Shown here: positions 1-7,379 of the stretch, piece after piece
How positions within the stretch are numbered: position 1 is the first letter of the stretch
Layout: each line of letters starts with the position of its first letter
Assembly (NCBI GenBank): GCA_945901045.1
Contig: CAMDKK010000045.1
Location: forward strand, 1-33,922
DNA: 33,922 nt
Direction of reading: 5' to 3'
DNA from: Limnohabitans sp. Rim8
GTDB taxonomy: Bacteria; Pseudomonadota; Gammaproteobacteria; Burkholderiales; Burkholderiaceae_C
Made by a program: the position numbers and the translations under genes
The notes under the pieces: generated by a model
The model's input: the letters and a program-made list of their open reading frames with translations, nothing else
Told to the model about the DNA's origin: nothing
Databases searched by the model: none

Positions 1-96
1 TTCTCGCACGATGCTGCCGTGCCAGTCGACGACGGTACCAAAAATATCAAAGGCCAGAACCTGGACGCTGTCGGGTGTAATTGAGTGCGTGTGCAT
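1..96 (-). CDS. HAD-type haloacid dehalogenase, N-terminal fragment cut by the window edge
   Basis: Reading the minus strand from an ATG at 94-96 gives 32 codons that run off the left edge. They contain VLAFDIFGTVVDW at residues 13-25. This is the first HAD motif, with the nucleophilic aspartate at D17, followed by the GTVVDW stretch typical of type II (S)-2-haloacid dehalogenases. Members hydrolyse 2-haloacids with the Asp as covalent intermediate, but many relatives act on phosphate esters instead. Only the N-terminus is visible, so the substrate cannot be judged. It diverges from the cupin gene at 199. The start was chosen because the motif sits at the normal distance from this ATG. Confidence 0.8.
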   Translation of the reverse strand, partial: MHTHSITPDSVQVLAFDIFGTVVDWHGSIVRE

Positions 97-198
97 GTCG
101 ACATTGTTCCACGCGGGCGGTTTTATGCTGTCACCCAAAGAGCAGACACCGCAGGCTTTTGCTTTTATCGTCATGCATTGTTTTTTTATGAGCTACCC

Positions 199-714
199 AT
201 GTCAACTTCTGACGACCGCCTCCCTTATGCCAAACCCCAGCCTTGGGGCATGTCCCCCGACATGGTGGTGCCTGATGTCTTGACCGACGACGAGCGCTTG
301 TGGGCACCGATTGCCCCTGACATCTGGTCACGGCCCCTGCACCTGAACGTCACTGGTGGTTTTTATGTGCACTTGCTCAAGGTCAAGCGTTCTGGCTTGC
401 TGCAACGCCATCGGCATTCAGGTCAAGTGCATGCTTATGTGATTAGGGGCAAGTGGCTGTACCTGGAACATGACTGGGTGGCCGTAGAAGGCAGCTATGT
501 GTTTGAGCCGCCAGGCGAAACCCACACCTTGGTGGTGCCTGACGACTGCCAGGACATGATCACACTGTTTACCGTGCATGGCGCCTTGATGTATGTGGAC
601 ACACAAGGCAATGCCACGGGCTATGACGACGTGTTCACCCGCATTGAAAAATACCGTGCGCATTTTGAAAACGTTGGCTTGGGCGCTGATTACGTGAAGA
701 ACTTCATGCGATAA
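199..714 (+). CDS. cupin protein of the 2,4'-dihydroxyacetophenone dioxygenase type
   Basis: The protein has 171 residues and a single cupin barrel. The first cupin motif lies around H71, H73 and H79 (QRHRHSGQVHAYVIRGKW), and the second around PPGETHT with H109. These histidines are the likely ligands for a non-haem metal ion. The overall layout, with the PWGMSPDMVV leader, resembles the 2,4'-dihydroxyacetophenone dioxygenase family, which cleaves a C-C bond in aromatic ketones; the substrate here is unknown. The reading frame extends upstream to 85, but that extension is Cys/Phe-rich and unlike the family, so ATG 199 is preferred. A strong hairpin terminator follows. The gene is divergent from the dehalogenase gene on its left. 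Confidence 0.75.
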   Translation: MSTSDDRLPYAKPQPWGMSPDMVVPDVLTDDERLWAPIAPDIWSRPLHLNVTGGFYVHLLKVKRSGLLQRHRHSGQVHAYVIRGKWLYLEHDWVAVEGSYVFEPPGETHTLVVPDDCQDMITLFTVHGALMYVDTQGNATGYDDVFTRIEKYRAHFENVGLGADYVKNFMR

Positions 715-716
715 AA

Positions 717-741
717 AAAAGGCCTGCATCGCAGGCCTTTT
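717..741. terminator. bidirectional intrinsic terminator between the cupin gene and livM
   Basis: The perfect 11-bp stem AAAAGGCCTGC / GCAGGCCTTTT has a 3-base loop, with an A-run on one side and a T-run on the other. It starts three bases after the cupin stop codon and lies 22 bases from the end of livM, so it can end both convergent transcripts. Confidence 0.9.
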
Positions 742-762
742 GTGGGGTCAAGCCGCTGAAAA

Positions 763-1722
763 TCAGAGCGGTTTTTTGATCCAGTTGGCAATTTCACCCA
801 TCACGCCGCGTCGGAAAGCCATCACGCAGATCACAAAGATCAGACCCTGAATGATGGTCACCCAGGCACCAAATTGGGCCAGGTAGTTTTGCATGGACAC
901 GATCACGGCTGCGCCCACCACCGGGCCAAACAAGGTGCCCAAACCGCCAACCAAGGTCATCAAAACCACCTCACCGGACATGGACCAGTGCACGTCCGTC
1001 AACGAGGCCAACTGGAACACCAGCGCTTTGGTAGCCCCCGCGGTGCCTGCCAGCGCCCCAGAGATCACAAATGCCACGAGCTTGAAATGGTCGGTGTCAT
1101 AACCGAGCGAAATCGCACGGTCCTGGTTTTCGCGAATGGCTTTCAAGATCTGGCCAAAAGGGGAGTGAACGATGCGCCAGATCAAAGAAAAACCAGCCAA
1201 GAAAATAGCCATCACAAACATGTACATGGCCAGGTTTTCGGACAGATCAAAAATACCCAACAGTTTGCCTCGCGGTACGCTTTGAATGCCGTCTTCTCCC
1301 CCTGTGAAAGGCGTTTGCAAATAAAAGAAATACACCATTTGCGACAGGGCCAGTGTGATCATCGCAAAGTAAATGCCTTGGCGACGAATCGCCAACATAC
1401 CCGCTACCAAGGCCAAGCCTGCAGAGCAGGCGGTGGCAAACAGCACTGCCAACTCAGGGTTCCAGCCCCACACTTTGGCCGCATGCGCGGCCGCATAGCC
1501 CGCCGTACCCAAGAACATGGCATGGCCGAAAGACAGCAAGCCGCCAAAACCCAGCAACAAATTGAAGGCGCAAGCAAACAGTGCGAAACACATGACCTTC
1601 ATCAGGAAGATCGGATAGATCCAAATAGGGGCGATCGCAAAAATCATCACCATGATCACAAAGGCCACCCATTGGTGGGTGAACGACTTCGACTTGAAAG
1701 TGAGCGGCGTGGCGTTGGACAT
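763..1722 (-). CDS. livM: branched-chain amino acid/amide ABC transporter permease LivM
   Basis: This 319-residue inner-membrane protein has many hydrophobic segments beginning near residue 16. The cytoplasmic EAA-type loop lies around residues 190-220, with IRENQDRAISLGYD, a hallmark of LivM permeases of the HAAT family. It would pair with LivH to form the membrane channel. It is the last gene of the liv operon, 5 bases after the livH stop. Gene order here is livG-livF-binding protein-livH-livM. The transported substrate (Leu/Ile/Val, amides or other small carboxylates) cannot be told from the permease. Confidence 0.92.
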   Translation of the reverse strand: MSNATPLTFKSKSFTHQWVAFVIMVMIFAIAPIWIYPIFLMKVMCFALFACAFNLLLGFGGLLSFGHAMFLGTAGYAAAHAAKVWGWNPELAVLFATACSAGLALVAGMLAIRRQGIYFAMITLALSQMVYFFYLQTPFTGGEDGIQSVPRGKLLGIFDLSENLAMYMFVMAIFLAGFSLIWRIVHSPFGQILKAIRENQDRAISLGYDTDHFKLVAFVISGALAGTAGATKALVFQLASLTDVHWSMSGEVVLMTLVGGLGTLFGPVVGAAVIVSMQNYLAQFGAWVTIIQGLIFVICVMAFRRGVMGEIANWIKKPL

Positions 1723-1727
1723 GGGAA

Positions 1728-2612
1728 TTACTTCTGGGTACCGAACAGTCCGGCAGGTTTGAGCAGGAGAACAATGGTCATGATGACAAAAATCACGGTG
1801 TTGGAGGCCTCGGGGTAGAAGACCTTGGTCAGGCCTTCCACCAAGCCCAAGCCAAAGCCGGTCAAGATGGCGCCCATGATCGAGCCCATGCCGCCAACCA
1901 CCACCACAGCAAACACGACAATGATGATGTCTGCACCCATCATCGGACTTACTTGGTAAATCGGGGCTGCCATCACCCCTGCCAAGGCGGCCAGCGCTAC
2001 GCCAAAGCCATAGGTCAAGGTGACCATGCGGGGTACGTTGATACCAAAGGCCTGAACCAAGCTGGGGTTCTCCGTGGCGGCGCGTAAATAGGCGCCGAGC
2101 TTGGTGCGTTCAATCACAAACCAGGTGCCCAGGCACACCACCAAGGACACGCCGATCACCCAAGCGCGGTATTTGGGCAAGAACATGAAGCCCAGGTTGA
2201 AGACACCTTGAAACACATCCGGTGCCGGATAAGGCATGCCCGAAGAACCGAATTCATTGCGGAACACGCCTTGGATGATCAAGGCCAAACCGAAGGTCAA
2301 CAGAAGCCCGTACAAATGATCGAGTTTGTACAAGCGCTTGAGCATCGTCTTTTCAATCAGCACACCAGTGGCACCTACCAGCAAGGGCGTGACGATCAAG
2401 GAAACCCAGTAATTGATGCCGAACTTGTTCAGCGAAAGATACGCCACAAAGGCGCCCAGCATGTACTGGGCGCCGTGGCTGAAGTTAATGATGTTCAGCA
2501 AGCCGAAAATCACCGCCAAGCCCAATGAGAGCAATGCATAAAAAGAGCCGTTGATCAGCCCGATCAGCAGTTGCCCAAAAAGCGCTTGAGAGGGAATGCC
2601 AAAGATTTCCAT
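1728..2612 (-). CDS. livH: branched-chain amino acid/amide ABC transporter permease LivH
   Basis: This 294-residue permease has about eight hydrophobic segments. The N-terminal part GLINGSFYALLSLGLAVIFG and the following NFSHGAQYMLGAF are characteristic of LivH. The loop LRAATENPSLVQAFGIN, around residues 175-191, is the LivH counterpart of the EAA motif that contacts the ATPases. It lies 32 bases downstream of the binding-protein gene and is almost contiguous with livM, so the two are co-transcribed and likely form the heterodimeric pore. Confidence 0.93.
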   Translation of the reverse strand: MEIFGIPSQALFGQLLIGLINGSFYALLSLGLAVIFGLLNIINFSHGAQYMLGAFVAYLSLNKFGINYWVSLIVTPLLVGATGVLIEKTMLKRLYKLDHLYGLLLTFGLALIIQGVFRNEFGSSGMPYPAPDVFQGVFNLGFMFLPKYRAWVIGVSLVVCLGTWFVIERTKLGAYLRAATENPSLVQAFGINVPRMVTLTYGFGVALAALAGVMAAPIYQVSPMMGADIIIVVFAVVVVGGMGSIMGAILTGFGLGLVEGLTKVFYPEASNTVIFVIMTIVLLLKPAGLFGTQK

Positions 2613-2644
2613 GGTGATGAATTCAGCTTGCTAAAACGAGTGGT

Positions 2645-3862
2645 TTACTTCTTGGCGACCAGAGGGCATTCGCCATCGGCCATGGGACGGAATGCCTCGT
2701 TGGCGGGGATGGTGGCGACCAACTTGTAATAGTCGTAAGGTCCTTTGGATTCCGAGGGCTTTTTGACTTGGAATAAATAGGCCGGGTGAATCTTGCGACC
2801 GTCCGCCCGCACACTGCCTTTGCCAAACAAGACATCGTCTGTAGGCAACTCTTTCATTTTGGCGGCAACTTTGGTGCCGTCATCGGTCTTGGCCGCGTCA
2901 ACTGCCTTCAGATAATGAATCACACTGGAGTAAACGCCGGCTTGCACCATCGAGGGGTACTTGCCGCCGTTGGCTGCCGCAAAGCGTTTGGCAAATGCCC
3001 GTGTCTGGTCGTTCAGGTCCCAATAGAAGGTCTCTGTCAGCATCAGGCCCTGTGCTTTTTCCAGGCCCAGTGAATGAACGTCGGGCAAGAAGACCAACAT
3101 ACCGGCAAGGTTTTGACCGCCCTTGGTGATGCCAAATTCAAAAGCCTGTTTGATCGAGTTGGTGGTGTCGCCGCCCGCATTGGCCAAGCCAATGATCTTG
3201 GCTTTGGACGCTTGGGCTTGCAACAAGAAGGATGAGAAATCTTGGGTTGGGAACGGTGTGCGAACTTTACCCAAGACTTTGCCGCCGTTCTTGAGAACAA
3301 CCGCCTCCGTGTCGCGCTCCAAGGCGTGGCCGAATGCGTAATCGGCCGTCAAGAAAAACCAGGTGTCGCCACCGCTTTTGACAATGGCTGTACCGGTACC
3401 GTTGGCCAGCATCCAGGTGTCATAAGCCCAGTGGATGGTGTTGGCGTTACAGGCTTTGCCGGACAGGTCAGCCGTTGCCGAACCGGAATTGACGTGCAGT
3501 TTGCCCTTGTCGCTGGAAATTTTGGCAATGGCCAAGCCCACCGACGATGTAGGAACGTCGGCGATCATGTCCACCTTGTCGGTGTCATACCACTGGCGTG
3601 CAACGTTGGAGCCGACATCGGGCTTGTTTTGGTGGTCTGCCCCAACGACTTCGACTTTCAGTTGGCTTTTACTGGACTTGAGGTAGTCTTCAACGGCCAT
3701 TTTGGCGGCAGACAATGAGCCTGGCCCCGTGATGTCGGAGTACAAACCCGACATGTCATTGAGCACGCCGATTTTGACGATGCCGTCTGAAATTTGCGCT
3801 TGCGCAGCGCCAGCGAAAGCACAGGTAGCGGCCACGGCCAGAGAGAGAAGATTGCGTTTCAT
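2645..3862 (-). CDS. periplasmic branched-chain amino acid-type substrate-binding protein
   Basis: The protein has 405 residues with a clear Sec signal peptide: MKR, a hydrophobic core, and a probable cut after AQA near residue 22. The mature protein starts with DGIVKIGVLNDMSGLYSDITGPGS, the start of a Leu/Ile/Val-binding (PBP type I, Peripla_BP_6) fold. It would capture the ligand in the periplasm and hand it to LivHM. The sequence resembles the ABC-type substrate-binding proteins common and much multiplied in Burkholderiales, so the ligand could be an amide, an aromatic acid or a branched amino acid. A GGAG ribosome site lies upstream of the ATG. Confidence 0.9.
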   Translation of the reverse strand: MKRNLLSLAVAATCAFAGAAQAQISDGIVKIGVLNDMSGLYSDITGPGSLSAAKMAVEDYLKSSKSQLKVEVVGADHQNKPDVGSNVARQWYDTDKVDMIADVPTSSVGLAIAKISSDKGKLHVNSGSATADLSGKACNANTIHWAYDTWMLANGTGTAIVKSGGDTWFFLTADYAFGHALERDTEAVVLKNGGKVLGKVRTPFPTQDFSSFLLQAQASKAKIIGLANAGGDTTNSIKQAFEFGITKGGQNLAGMLVFLPDVHSLGLEKAQGLMLTETFYWDLNDQTRAFAKRFAAANGGKYPSMVQAGVYSSVIHYLKAVDAAKTDDGTKVAAKMKELPTDDVLFGKGSVRADGRKIHPAYLFQVKKPSESKGPYDYYKLVATIPANEAFRPMADGECPLVAKK

Positions 3863-3886
3863 TGCGAGAACTCCAGTTAGAAAAAG

Positions 3887-4597
3887 TCAGACACCCAAAT
3901 ATTCATGCAGCATGTTCATCTTGCTGGACAGCTCCTGTGAGGAGAAGCCTTCCACAATTTGCCCATGTTCCATGACGTAAAAACGATCGGCCAGCGGAGC
4001 GGCAAATCGGAAATTTTGTTCCACCATGATGATGGTGAAGCCCTTGGCTTTGAGGGCCTTGATCATGAGTGCCAGTGCTTGCACGATGACGGGCGCGAGA
4101 CCTTCCGAGATTTCATCCAGCAGCAGGCATTTGGCGCCGGTGCGTAAAATTCTGCCCACTGCCAGCATTTGTTGCTCGCCCCCAGAAAGGCGTGTGCCCG
4201 GGCTGCTGCGTCGCTCGTACAGGTTGGGGAACATGGCGTAGATTTCGTCGACTGACATACCGCCCGGCGCAATGACGGGGGGCAGCATCAGGTTTTCTTC
4301 GCACGTGAGGGCAGAAAAAATGCCACGCTCTTCAGGGCAATAACCTATGCCGAGTTTGGCAATTTGGTGCGGGGCCCAATTCACGGTTTCTTGGCCTTCG
4401 ATCACCACCGAGCCGGTGCGCCTGCCGACCAAACCCATGATGGATTTTACCGTGGTGGTTCGACCGGCGCCATTGCGTCCGAGCAGGGTGACGACCTCGC
4501 CATGGTTCACCGTCAACTCGACGCCGTGCAGGATGTGTGACTCGCCGTAGTAGGCGTGCAGATTGCTGATGCGCAGGAATTGAGTGGATTCAGCCAT
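3887..4597 (-). CDS. livF: branched-chain amino acid/amide ABC transporter ATPase LivF, with Arg in Walker A
   Basis: The start is ATG 4597 (MAESTQFLRISNLHAYYG), giving 236 residues, the usual LivF length; the longer frame upstream is the shadow of livG. The P-loop is at residues 40-48 and reads GRNGAGRTT: the normally invariant Walker A lysine is Arg (codon CGA). The signature LSGGEQQ, the Walker B LLLDEISEGLAP and the H-loop region are otherwise intact. It energises import together with LivG. It overlaps the livG end by 8 bases, so translation is probably coupled. I recall arginine at this place in some other LivF-type proteins of Betaproteobacteria, so the change may be a subfamily trait and not damage. 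Confidence 0.92.
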   Translation of the reverse strand: MAESTQFLRISNLHAYYGESHILHGVELTVNHGEVVTLLGRNGAGRTTTVKSIMGLVGRRTGSVVIEGQETVNWAPHQIAKLGIGYCPEERGIFSALTCEENLMLPPVIAPGGMSVDEIYAMFPNLYERRSSPGTRLSGGEQQMLAVGRILRTGAKCLLLDEISEGLAPVIVQALALMIKALKAKGFTIIMVEQNFRFAAPLADRFYVMEHGQIVEGFSSQELSSKMNMLHEYLGV

Positions 4598-5366
4598 GAG
4601 CCCCCTCCAACTGGTTGTCTGCGGTGCCCATGTAGGCTTCCAACACTTGCGGATTTTGAGACACCACGGCGTAAGGTCCTTCGGCAATGATTTGGCCGCG
4701 TTGCAGCACACTGATCGTGTCGGCAATGCTGGCGACCACGCTCATATTGTGTTCCACCATCAGAATGGTGCGGTTGGCGCCCACTTTTTTGATCAGCTGC
4801 GTCACCCGCTCCACGTCTTCATGGCCCATGCCCTGGGTGGGTTCATCGAGCAACATGAGTTCGGGGTTCATGGCCAGCGTGGTCGCAATCTCCAATGCGC
4901 GTTTACGGCCATAAGGCAACTCTACCGCTGTCAAATCGGCCATGCTGCCCAAATCGACTTCGTCGAGCAAGATCATGGCGCGGTCGTTGAGTTGGTTCAG
5001 GATGCGTTCTGATCGCCAAAAGTGCATCGAAGTGCCTGTGCCGCGCTGCAGTGCAATGCGCACGTTTTCCATCACCGTCAGGTTGGGGAAAGTGGCTGAA
5101 ATCTGGAACGAGCGAACGATCCCTTCGCGTGCAATTTGTGCTGGCTTGGTGGCGGTAATGTCCTTGCCATTGAACACAATGTGGCCGCTGGTGGGAATCA
5201 AAAATTTGGTCAGCAGGTTAAAAACAGTGGTTTTGCCTGCGCCGTTGGGGCCAATCAAGGCGTGAATTTGACCACGACGGACACCCAGGTTGACGCTATT
5301 GACGGCAACAAAACCCTTGAACTCTTTGACCAGTTCATTGGTTTTTAAAATGAAATCTTCAGACAT
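4590..5366 (-). CDS. livG: branched-chain amino acid/amide ABC transporter ATPase LivG
   Basis: This 258-residue ATPase starts at ATG 5366 (MSEDFILKTNELVKEF); the twelve residues further upstream in frame are not family-like. Walker A is the standard GPNGAGKTT, the signature region reads LPYGRKRALEIATTLA, as usual in LivG, and Walker B is LLLDEPTQGM. It is the first gene of the liv operon in this window and pairs with LivF at the cytoplasmic face of LivHM. If LivF is weak in ATP binding because of its Walker A arginine, LivG would carry the canonical site. A conspicuous inverted repeat lies upstream at 5428-5454. Confidence 0.93.
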   Translation of the reverse strand: MSEDFILKTNELVKEFKGFVAVNSVNLGVRRGQIHALIGPNGAGKTTVFNLLTKFLIPTSGHIVFNGKDITATKPAQIAREGIVRSFQISATFPNLTVMENVRIALQRGTGTSMHFWRSERILNQLNDRAMILLDEVDLGSMADLTAVELPYGRKRALEIATTLAMNPELMLLDEPTQGMGHEDVERVTQLIKKVGANRTILMVEHNMSVVASIADTISVLQRGQIIAEGPYAVVSQNPQVLEAYMGTADNQLEGAHG

Positions 5367-5427
5367 GAGGCTTGGCACCGGATCCAGTTGTACACACCGC
5401 AAAATTGCCGAAGCAAATGCGTGCTGA

Positions 5428-5454
5428 ATTCTGAGGGATAGACACCCTCAGAAT
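5428..5454. repeat. perfect 10-bp inverted repeat upstream of livG
   Basis: The arms ATTCTGAGGG and CCCTCAGAAT are separated by a 7-base loop. The repeat lies between the SDR gene end (5506) and livG (5366). There is no T-run on either side, so it is not a standard intrinsic terminator. It could still end SDR transcription, or act in the livG leader or as an operator. Confidence 0.6.
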
Positions 5455-5505
5455 ACTACTGGTAAACCCGAGTTTAGTCCCGTCAGTGTCCGGTTTAACG
5501 CGCTT

Positions 5506-6288
5506 TCAGCTCAAAACCATGCCGCCATCGACATGAATGGACTGTCCCGTCATGCCACTGGACTCTGCAGAGCCCAAATACACCGCTAACCCTGCAATTT
5601 CTGAAGGGTTTAAAACACGCCCCAAGGGCACGCGGGTCAAGGCGGCTTTGACCATGTCTTCGGGACTCACGCCGGTGGTTTGTGCGACCTGTGTTTTCAA
5701 AGCTTCAACCATGTCGGTTTGAATAAAGCCCGGGCAAATGGCATTCACGGTCACCGCATAAGGGCTGGCTTCCAAGGCCACGCAGCGGGTAATGCCGACC
5801 ACCGCGTGTTTGCTCACGTTGTAGGCACTTTGATTGCGCGAGCCCCACTTGCCCGCAGTGGAGGCCATGTTGATGATGCGGCCATGTTTGCGCTCTTGCA
5901 TGCCCGGCAGGCAGGCTTGCATGAAATGCAGGACGCCAAACAAGTTCACATCCAGCATGTCCTGAAAATCTTGCGCTGAATACTCCAAAAATGATTTGGA
6001 GCGGTAGACGCCGGCGTTGTTCACCAAAACATCCACTCGGCCAAAACGGGCGATCACCGAATCGACCGCACGAAAACAGGCCTCGCGATCCGTCACGTTC
6101 ACGCCCACGGTCATGATCTGATCGGGGGGCAAGCCCAAGCTGTCTTTGACTTCGTCAAGCCGTGCCGTGTCGGTGGCCATCAAGCACAGCGTGGCACCTT
6201 CTGCCGCATAGGCCTCGGCAATCGCACGTCCAATGCCACGACTGGCCCCGGTGATGATGGCAACCTGATTGGCGAGGCGGTGGCTCAT
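5506..6288 (-). CDS. short-chain dehydrogenase/reductase, possibly a 3-oxoacyl-ACP reductase or 3-hydroxybutyrate dehydrogenase relative
   Basis: This is a classical SDR of 260 residues. The nucleotide-binding motif TGASRGIG is at 13-20, NNAG at 90-93, the catalytic Ser at 143, and YxxxK as Y156 and K160. The C-terminus GMTGQSIHVDGGMVLS matches FabG-like enzymes. It is a cytosolic NAD(P)H-dependent reductase of a keto group; the substrate is not clear from sequence. It is 25 bases downstream of the desaturase gene in the same direction with a good AAGGA ribosome site, so the two probably act together in lipid or fatty-acid modification, which is inference from position only. Confidence 0.88.
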   Translation of the reverse strand: MSHRLANQVAIITGASRGIGRAIAEAYAAEGATLCLMATDTARLDEVKDSLGLPPDQIMTVGVNVTDREACFRAVDSVIARFGRVDVLVNNAGVYRSKSFLEYSAQDFQDMLDVNLFGVLHFMQACLPGMQERKHGRIINMASTAGKWGSRNQSAYNVSKHAVVGITRCVALEASPYAVTVNAICPGFIQTDMVEALKTQVAQTTGVSPEDMVKAALTRVPLGRVLNPSEIAGLAVYLGSAESSGMTGQSIHVDGGMVLS

Positions 6289-6313
6289 GGCGGTTCCTTG
6301 TGAAACGAGAGGG

Positions 6314-7291
6314 TCAAATCATCGAGGCACTTGCGCGGCGACCCGAGCGGCCCGAAGCATCTGGACTGGAGGGGTCTTTGGCGGTGGCTTTGCGCAACAC
6401 CGGCAAGTAGCCATGCGCCAGTTCCATGCGGGGACCAAAGCCTTGCGCAATGAGCATTTTGTGGGCAGCTGGCAGTTTCCAGCAAGGCGTGTAGACAAAC
6501 AAATGGTGTTCCAGGTGGTAGTTGACCCAGTAAGGCGCCAGCACCATGCGCATAAGGCCGTTCGTGAGGGTCGTGCGGGTGTTGCGCAAGCGGTCGTTGT
6601 TGTCGCCCACCACCGCATGCTCGGCGATATTGCGGATGCGGCTGATCACTTGGTACCAGGTCATCAGCGGCAGCAGCCACAGCACAAAGTAAGCCCACCA
6701 CACGCCCGCTATCGACAAGATCAGCAGCAAGGTGGCGTTGCTGCCGATGAAATACTTTTCATGTTGGGCCAACTTCAACAGCCGCCGCGCAAGGCTCGGG
6801 TCGTCGCCCATGGTGAATTTGAACTGCTCCAGACGCCGCTGGTAACCGGTCACACCCAAAATGTCACGCCACATCTTGCGTTTGAAACTGTCTTGCGTAA
6901 TCGGAAAGGGGGCTGACAAAATCAAGTCAGGATCTTCGGGCTGCTGCGTGTGGCGGTGGTGGCTCAAGTGATAAGGCCGGTACAGGCCCAAGCTGGCGCC
7001 GACCGGAAAGCCGCAAAAATGCGCGCCTACAAAATCATTCAACTTGGTGTTTTTGAACAGCGCGCGGTGTGCGGCGTCATGCATCAAAATCGCCAAGCCC
7101 AATTGACGCCCACCGATCAGGGCGATGGCCGCCACAAAAGTCAGCGGATTCGGCCACACCACAAACAAGGCCATGGACAAGCCAATCACCACCCAAGCGT
7201 GCAACACCAAGTAAAGCCCCATTCCATTGGAGCGGCCGCGCAAGAAGGCTTCTTGATCAGCAGTGAATATGGGTTGCTTGGGCTGGTCCAT
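6314..7291 (-). CDS. membrane fatty-acid desaturase family protein
   Basis: The 325-residue protein carries the three histidine clusters of membrane-bound di-iron desaturases and hydroxylases: HDAAH at 71-75, HLSHHRH at 108-114 and HLEHH at 259-263, plus an extra RNIAEHA at 220-226. Hydrophobic stretches near 25-70 and 183-212 fit the four-helix topology of the family. It likely inserts a double bond or hydroxyl into an acyl chain at the inner membrane, using electrons from a ferredoxin or similar carrier not encoded nearby. It leads a two-gene unit with the SDR gene. The C-terminus is short, basic and variable. Confidence 0.88.
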   Translation of the reverse strand: MDQPKQPIFTADQEAFLRGRSNGMGLYLVLHAWVVIGLSMALFVVWPNPLTFVAAIALIGGRQLGLAILMHDAAHRALFKNTKLNDFVGAHFCGFPVGASLGLYRPYHLSHHRHTQQPEDPDLILSAPFPITQDSFKRKMWRDILGVTGYQRRLEQFKFTMGDDPSLARRLLKLAQHEKYFIGSNATLLLILSIAGVWWAYFVLWLLPLMTWYQVISRIRNIAEHAVVGDNNDRLRNTRTTLTNGLMRMVLAPYWVNYHLEHHLFVYTPCWKLPAAHKMLIAQGFGPRMELAHGYLPVLRKATAKDPSSPDASGRSGRRASASMI

Positions 7292-7321
7292 GGACAGGTT
7301 TTGTCGATCTTGTGTAAGAGC

Positions 7322-7333
7322 CCACTATAGTGG
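7322..7333. promoter_or_regulatory. 12-bp palindrome upstream of the desaturase gene
   Basis: CCACTATAGTGG is a perfect palindrome about 30 bases before the desaturase start, and its centre contains TATAGT, which resembles a -10 element on the minus strand. It may be an operator overlapping the promoter. No clear -35 was seen, so the assignment is weak. Confidence 0.35.
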
Positions 7334-7379
7334 TGTCTAAAGGCAGGCTCATCAGTCACTGACGTGACCTCTTGTAAGC

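Noticed and set aside
85-198. N-terminal extension of the cupin gene
   Set aside because: The extra 38 residues are unlike the family, while ATG 199 gives the usual N-terminus.
874-1818. A 314-codon open frame opposite livM
   Set aside because: The His/Gln/Arg-rich product has no known domain, and livM on the other strand is certain.
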